From Leptolyngbya boryana PCC 6306 (GTDB lineage Bacteria > Cyanobacteriota > Cyanobacteriia > Leptolyngbyales > Leptolyngbyaceae): a stretch of 64,000 bases of DNA. Under the pieces are notes generated by a model. The model saw nothing but the letters and a program-made list of their open reading frames with translations, ran no database searches and was not told where the DNA came from. Of the stretch, positions 61,215 through 64,000 are shown one piece after another. Each line of letters begins with the position of its first letter. Position 1 is the first letter of the stretch. The translations under genes were made by a program, and so were the position numbers. The stretch lies in assembly GCF_000353285.1 (NCBI RefSeq), contig NZ_KB731324.1, forward strand, positions 638,577 through 702,576. The letters run 5' to 3'.

Positions 61215-62175
61215 TAGAGGGTTCTTGTAACGCTTCTTGAATGGTCTGAATGGCGCGTTGAGCAAAGATGCAGACATCGCGATCGGGGTCGTCGAGCGAT
61301 TGCTGCAACGGATTGAGAGCCGCTTTATTTTTCAAAATGCCAAGCGCGATCGCAGCATCTCGTCGGACATCTGAATATTCGTCAGCGAGTGCTTGAATGA
61401 ACAGAGGAAGAGAGCGATCATCTGGAATTTTCTGCAAGGCTTGCAAGCTGAATTTGCGAACTTGCCAATGATCATCTTTTAAGGCAGCTTCTAGAGGCGC
61501 GATCGCGGTTTTGTCTGCATGAATTGCAAGAGATTTTGCTGCATTGCGCCGAACTTCCCAATCTGGATCGTGAGTCAATGCTTCACAGAGACGAGGAACA
61601 ACTTGCTCATCACTGAGATGTCCCAGCGTTAAAGCTGTTGCCCGTCGAACACTTTCATCCGAATCGGACAATAGCGCTAATGCAGGTTGACAGCGTTCGA
61701 CTTGGTTGAGGTAGCGCAATGTTGTCACCGCAGATTCTCGCAAAGCTGGATCGGGAGATTCAAAAAAAGGCAACACATACGGCAAGGATTGAGCGTCATG
61801 AATCTTCCGCAACAGGAAGAGAGTATTCAATTGCAGGTTTAGATCATCTCGCAGTAAAGCATCTAGGAGCAGCAATAAATGATCTGGAGCAATCAGTTCA
61901 CCTAATGCCGATCGCGCTTCGTCTCGGATTTCTTCATCTGGAGACGCGAGACATTCAATCAAGGCTGGAACGGCTGCTGGATTTGCAAGTTCCCAGAGTA
62001 CAGTCACTGCTAACTTTTGGACGAGTAGACTTTCATCTGTTAGGGCTTCGATCAACGGGGTTAGAGCCTCTTCGTCTCCAAGATGCTGTAAGGTTTTGAG
62101 CGCAACTAGTCGATTTTCAACTTGTGGCGATCGCAGCATTTCTAACCAAGGAGCAAGTTCAGAATTCGTGTCCAT
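61207..62175 (-). CDS. HEAT-repeat protein
   Basis: A 322-residue solenoid protein of about ten HEAT repeats, each near 31 residues with patterns such as LVALKTLQHLGDEEALTPLIEAL. PBS-lyase HEAT-like repeats act as scaffolds or protein-binding surfaces, and some relatives are phycobilin lyases. There are few cysteines and no catalytic motif. It lies between the AprB-like ferredoxin (9 bp) and Mrp (8-bp overlap), so it may hold the ferredoxin/flavoprotein complex together. Confidence 0.88.
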   Translation of the reverse strand: MDTNSELAPWLEMLRSPQVENRLVALKTLQHLGDEEALTPLIEALTDESLLVQKLAVTVLWELANPAAVPALIECLASPDEEIRDEARSALGELIAPDHLLLLLDALLRDDLNLQLNTLFLLRKIHDAQSLPYVLPFFESPDPALRESAVTTLRYLNQVERCQPALALLSDSDESVRRATALTLGHLSDEQVVPRLCEALTHDPDWEVRRNAAKSLAIHADKTAIAPLEAALKDDHWQVRKFSLQALQKIPDDRSLPLFIQALADEYSDVRRDAAIALGILKNKAALNPLQQSLDDPDRDVCIFAQRAIQTIQEALQEPSNA

Positions 62176-62184
62176 TACTTTCCT

Positions 62185-62412
62185 CTAGCGCAACAGGAAT
62201 GGAATTTGAACAGTAATCGCGTTGGTCGGGCATTCCTTTTCACAAGGTAAGCAGAACCAGCACTCGTCATACTTCATATAAGCTTTGCCTGTTTCAGGGT
62301 CTTTGGCTAAGACATCAAGCGGACAGACTTCAATGCAGGCGACACATTTTTCAAGGCATTTTGACTCATCGACAATGACTGGAACATCGATTCTTTGAAT
62401 TGCTAAAGCCAT
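62185..62412 (-). CDS. Two-cluster ferredoxin resembling the AprB core
   Basis: A 75-residue protein with Cys19, 23, 26 and 30 and Cys51, 54, 57 and 61, enough for two [4Fe-4S] clusters. The order and flanks (VDESKCLEKC, VCPLDVLAKDPETGKAY, ECWFCLPCEKECPTNAI) are close to the N-terminal domain of AprB, beta subunit of adenylylsulfate reductase, but the AprB C-terminal tail is absent. It should pass electrons to or from the flavoprotein 25 bp upstream. Length and spacing support a two-subunit enzyme. Confidence 0.88.
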   Translation of the reverse strand: MALAIQRIDVPVIVDESKCLEKCVACIEVCPLDVLAKDPETGKAYMKYDECWFCLPCEKECPTNAITVQIPFLLR

Positions 62413-62437
62413 CGCAATTTACACTCTTCTAAATAAC

Positions 62438-64000
62438 TTAACGAACAGCTACGTCGTACACTTCGGTTTCAACATTGACATCTACGATGTAAGGCTCGAT
62501 CGGACGTTTGAATAACACCATGTCACCCGCATCATCTTTTTTCAGATGCACGTGGCAGAACCATTCATCATTGTTCTTGTCTGGATAGTCTGCTCGATAG
62601 TGATACAGTCCCCAGCGACTTTCACGGCGATAGAGGGAAGCTCTTGCTGCCATTTCTGCACAGTCGCGAATAAAGTGAACTTCCATACAGCGCATCAATT
62701 CATGCGGATCACGAGCACCCATTAGCTCTAATGTGTCGTGGTAGCGCACAAAATTGCTGAGTCCAAGCTCCATGCGATTGGCTGATTTAGGCGGCTGGAG
62801 ATAGTCATTGACGAGCCGACGCAGCTTATATTCAACCTGGGTATGTGGTACTCCGTTGGGTCGATCGAGCGGCGCATAGATTCTTGCTTTTTCGGCAGCG
62901 AGAAACTCTGGATCAGGGTCGAGATGATCGAGATTCTGACAATATTCAACGGCATGTTCTCCAGCAATGCGTCCAAAGACAAACGCACCGATCATATAGT
63001 TGTGCGGGACGCTTGCCATGTCGCCTGCTGCATATAGTCCGGGAACTGAAGTTTCAGCCCGCTCATTCACCCAGACTCCAGAAGCACTATGACCGCTACA
63101 CAGTCCAATTTCAGAGATATTCATTTCGACGCCATGAGTGCGATAGTTTTCACCTCGCCCTTGATGGAATCTGCCTCGGCTCGGACGCTCATTTGCCCAG
63201 AGGATTGACTCAATTTCAGAAATTGTATTTTCATCTAAATGAGTCATTTTGAGTTGAATTGGACCTTTGCCAGAGTTTAGCTCTTTCCAAACTTCTAGCA
63301 TCATTTGACCGCTCCAATAGTCGCAGCTAATAAAGCGATGTCCTTGTGCATTAGCTGTGTAAGCTCCAAATGGGCTTGCAACGTAAGCACAAGCAGGACC
63401 ATTGTAGTCTTTCATCAACGGATTGATTTGAAAACATTCAATGTTACTCAGTTCTGCTCCGGCGTGATATGCCATCGAGTAACCGTCGCCTGCATTGGTT
63501 GGATTTTCGTAGGTTCCATACAGATAGCCAGAAGCAGGTAAGCCTAAGCGCCCGCAAGCGCCCGTGCAAAGGATGACAGCTTTTGCTTGAATGACGACAA
63601 AATCTCCATTGCGAACATCAAGACCGACTGCACCGATCGCACGTCCATCGCGAACGAGAACCCGAGTTGCCATGACTCGATTTGTGACTTGGGCTTTGTG
63701 ACGTTTAACTTGACGCGCCAGAATCGTTTTTAAATCTTTTCCTTCTGGCATCGGCAAAACGTATTTACCCACGCGATGCACTTGTTTGAGGTCGTAATCT
63801 CCTTGAGCATCTTTCTGAAATTTTACGCCCCATTTTTCGAGTTCTTGAATGACAGAAAAGCCAAGTTTTCCAGTTTGATAAACAGCGTTCTGATTGAGAA
63901 TGCCATCATTCGCGATCGTAATTTCTCGCACATATTGTTCTGGAGTCGAATTTCCAGGAATGACGGCAGTATTGACTCCATCCATTCCCATTGCAATCGC
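62438..64000 (-). CDS. AprA-like flavoprotein of the fumarate reductase/succinate dehydrogenase family (partial)
   Basis: At least 520 residues, with the N-terminal FAD-binding part beyond the window edge; the frame is still open at 64,000. Visible FAD-family motifs are VILCTGACGRLGLPASG, VPGLYAAGDMASVPHN and FVFGRIAGEHAVEYC, and the helical C-terminal domain has LGLSNFVRYHDTLELMGARD. The paired AprB-like ferredoxin makes an adenylylsulfate-reductase-like or sulfite-oxidising role plausible, but fumarate reductase-like enzymes use many substrates. It is the first visible gene of the minus-strand cluster; more genes may lie to the right. Confidence 0.88.
   Translation of the reverse strand, partial: AIAMGMDGVNTAVIPGNSTPEQYVREITIANDGILNQNAVYQTGKLGFSVIQELEKWGVKFQKDAQGDYDLKQVHRVGKYVLPMPEGKDLKTILARQVKRHKAQVTNRVMATRVLVRDGRAIGAVGLDVRNGDFVVIQAKAVILCTGACGRLGLPASGYLYGTYENPTNAGDGYSMAYHAGAELSNIECFQINPLMKDYNGPACAYVASPFGAYTANAQGHRFISCDYWSGQMMLEVWKELNSGKGPIQLKMTHLDENTISEIESILWANERPSRGRFHQGRGENYRTHGVEMNISEIGLCSGHSASGVWVNERAETSVPGLYAAGDMASVPHNYMIGAFVFGRIAGEHAVEYCQNLDHLDPDPEFLAAEKARIYAPLDRPNGVPHTQVEYKLRRLVNDYLQPPKSANRMELGLSNFVRYHDTLELMGARDPHELMRCMEVHFIRDCAEMAARASLYRRESRWGLYHYRADYPDKNNDEWFCHVHLKKDDAGDMVLFKRPIEPYIVDVNVETEVYDVAVR

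Noticed and set aside
1-64000. tRNA, rRNA and transposase genes
   Set aside because: Looked for T-arm GGTTCRA motifs with clover-leaf context, rRNA landmarks and transposase DDE/HUH motifs in the spacers; none found.

Overview
The window looks like chromosomal DNA of a cyanobacterium, probably a filamentous or Leptolyngbya-like lineage. The HIP1 octamer GCGATCGC and its core CGATCG recur through genes and spacers, heptameric GGGAGTA-type short tandem repeats sit in several spacers, and many products are typically cyanobacterial (a DUF4347 adhesin, BON-domain and small conserved proteins, a PilT paralogue with a proline-rich N-terminus, MutS2, CtpB/C-like protease, TreY/TreZ). I see no rRNA, tRNA, CRISPR array, transposase or prophage.

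Layout. 1-6.6 kb: a two-cluster ferredoxin, a nucleotide-sugar pyrophosphorylase-like protein, an unusual voltage-gated-type channel, cobS, a short operon (conserved protein, Zn/Mn-binding lipoprotein, 40-residue membrane microprotein), and leuB. 6.6-16 kb (minus strand): a treZ-treY-lipM-like operon and a two-gene histidine-kinase operon with a 17-bp tandem repeat upstream. 16-33.5 kb: mutS2, a 1149-residue DUF4347/PA14/Calx-beta/sugar-dehydrogenase protein, ilvH, a BON protein, a phosphohexomutase, an MFS transporter, murQ, a transglutaminase, several small proteins, ispG and a C-terminal protease. 33.5-41.6 kb: a PilT-type ATPase, two tandem GT39 membrane glycosyltransferases, a CAP-domain protein, RNase D and serS.

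41.6-56.7 kb is an exopolysaccharide locus: GT14 and WecG/TagA enzymes on one strand; GT2, a Wzx-like flippase, a DUF6625 protein, three GT4 enzymes and a GH68-like beta-propeller protein on the other; then a Wzy/ligase-like membrane protein, a Wzc-type co-polymerase/tyrosine kinase and a clan GH-A glycosidase. An initiating sugar-phosphate transferase and a Wza-type outer-membrane exporter are not in the window.

57.1-58.2 kb holds a scar: a DUF4280 (PAAR-like) gene and a histidine-kinase gene, in head-to-head orientation, both lack their 5' parts and are joined at about position 57,397. 58.2-64 kb is a compact minus-strand cluster: AprA-like flavoprotein (cut by the window edge), AprB-like ferredoxin, HEAT-repeat protein, Mrp/ApbC ATPase, YeiH-type and TauE/SafE-type transporters. 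It looks like a sulfur-oxyanion redox and export module. I consider it the best candidate for an uncharacterised system, with the truncation scar beside it the most unusual structural feature.
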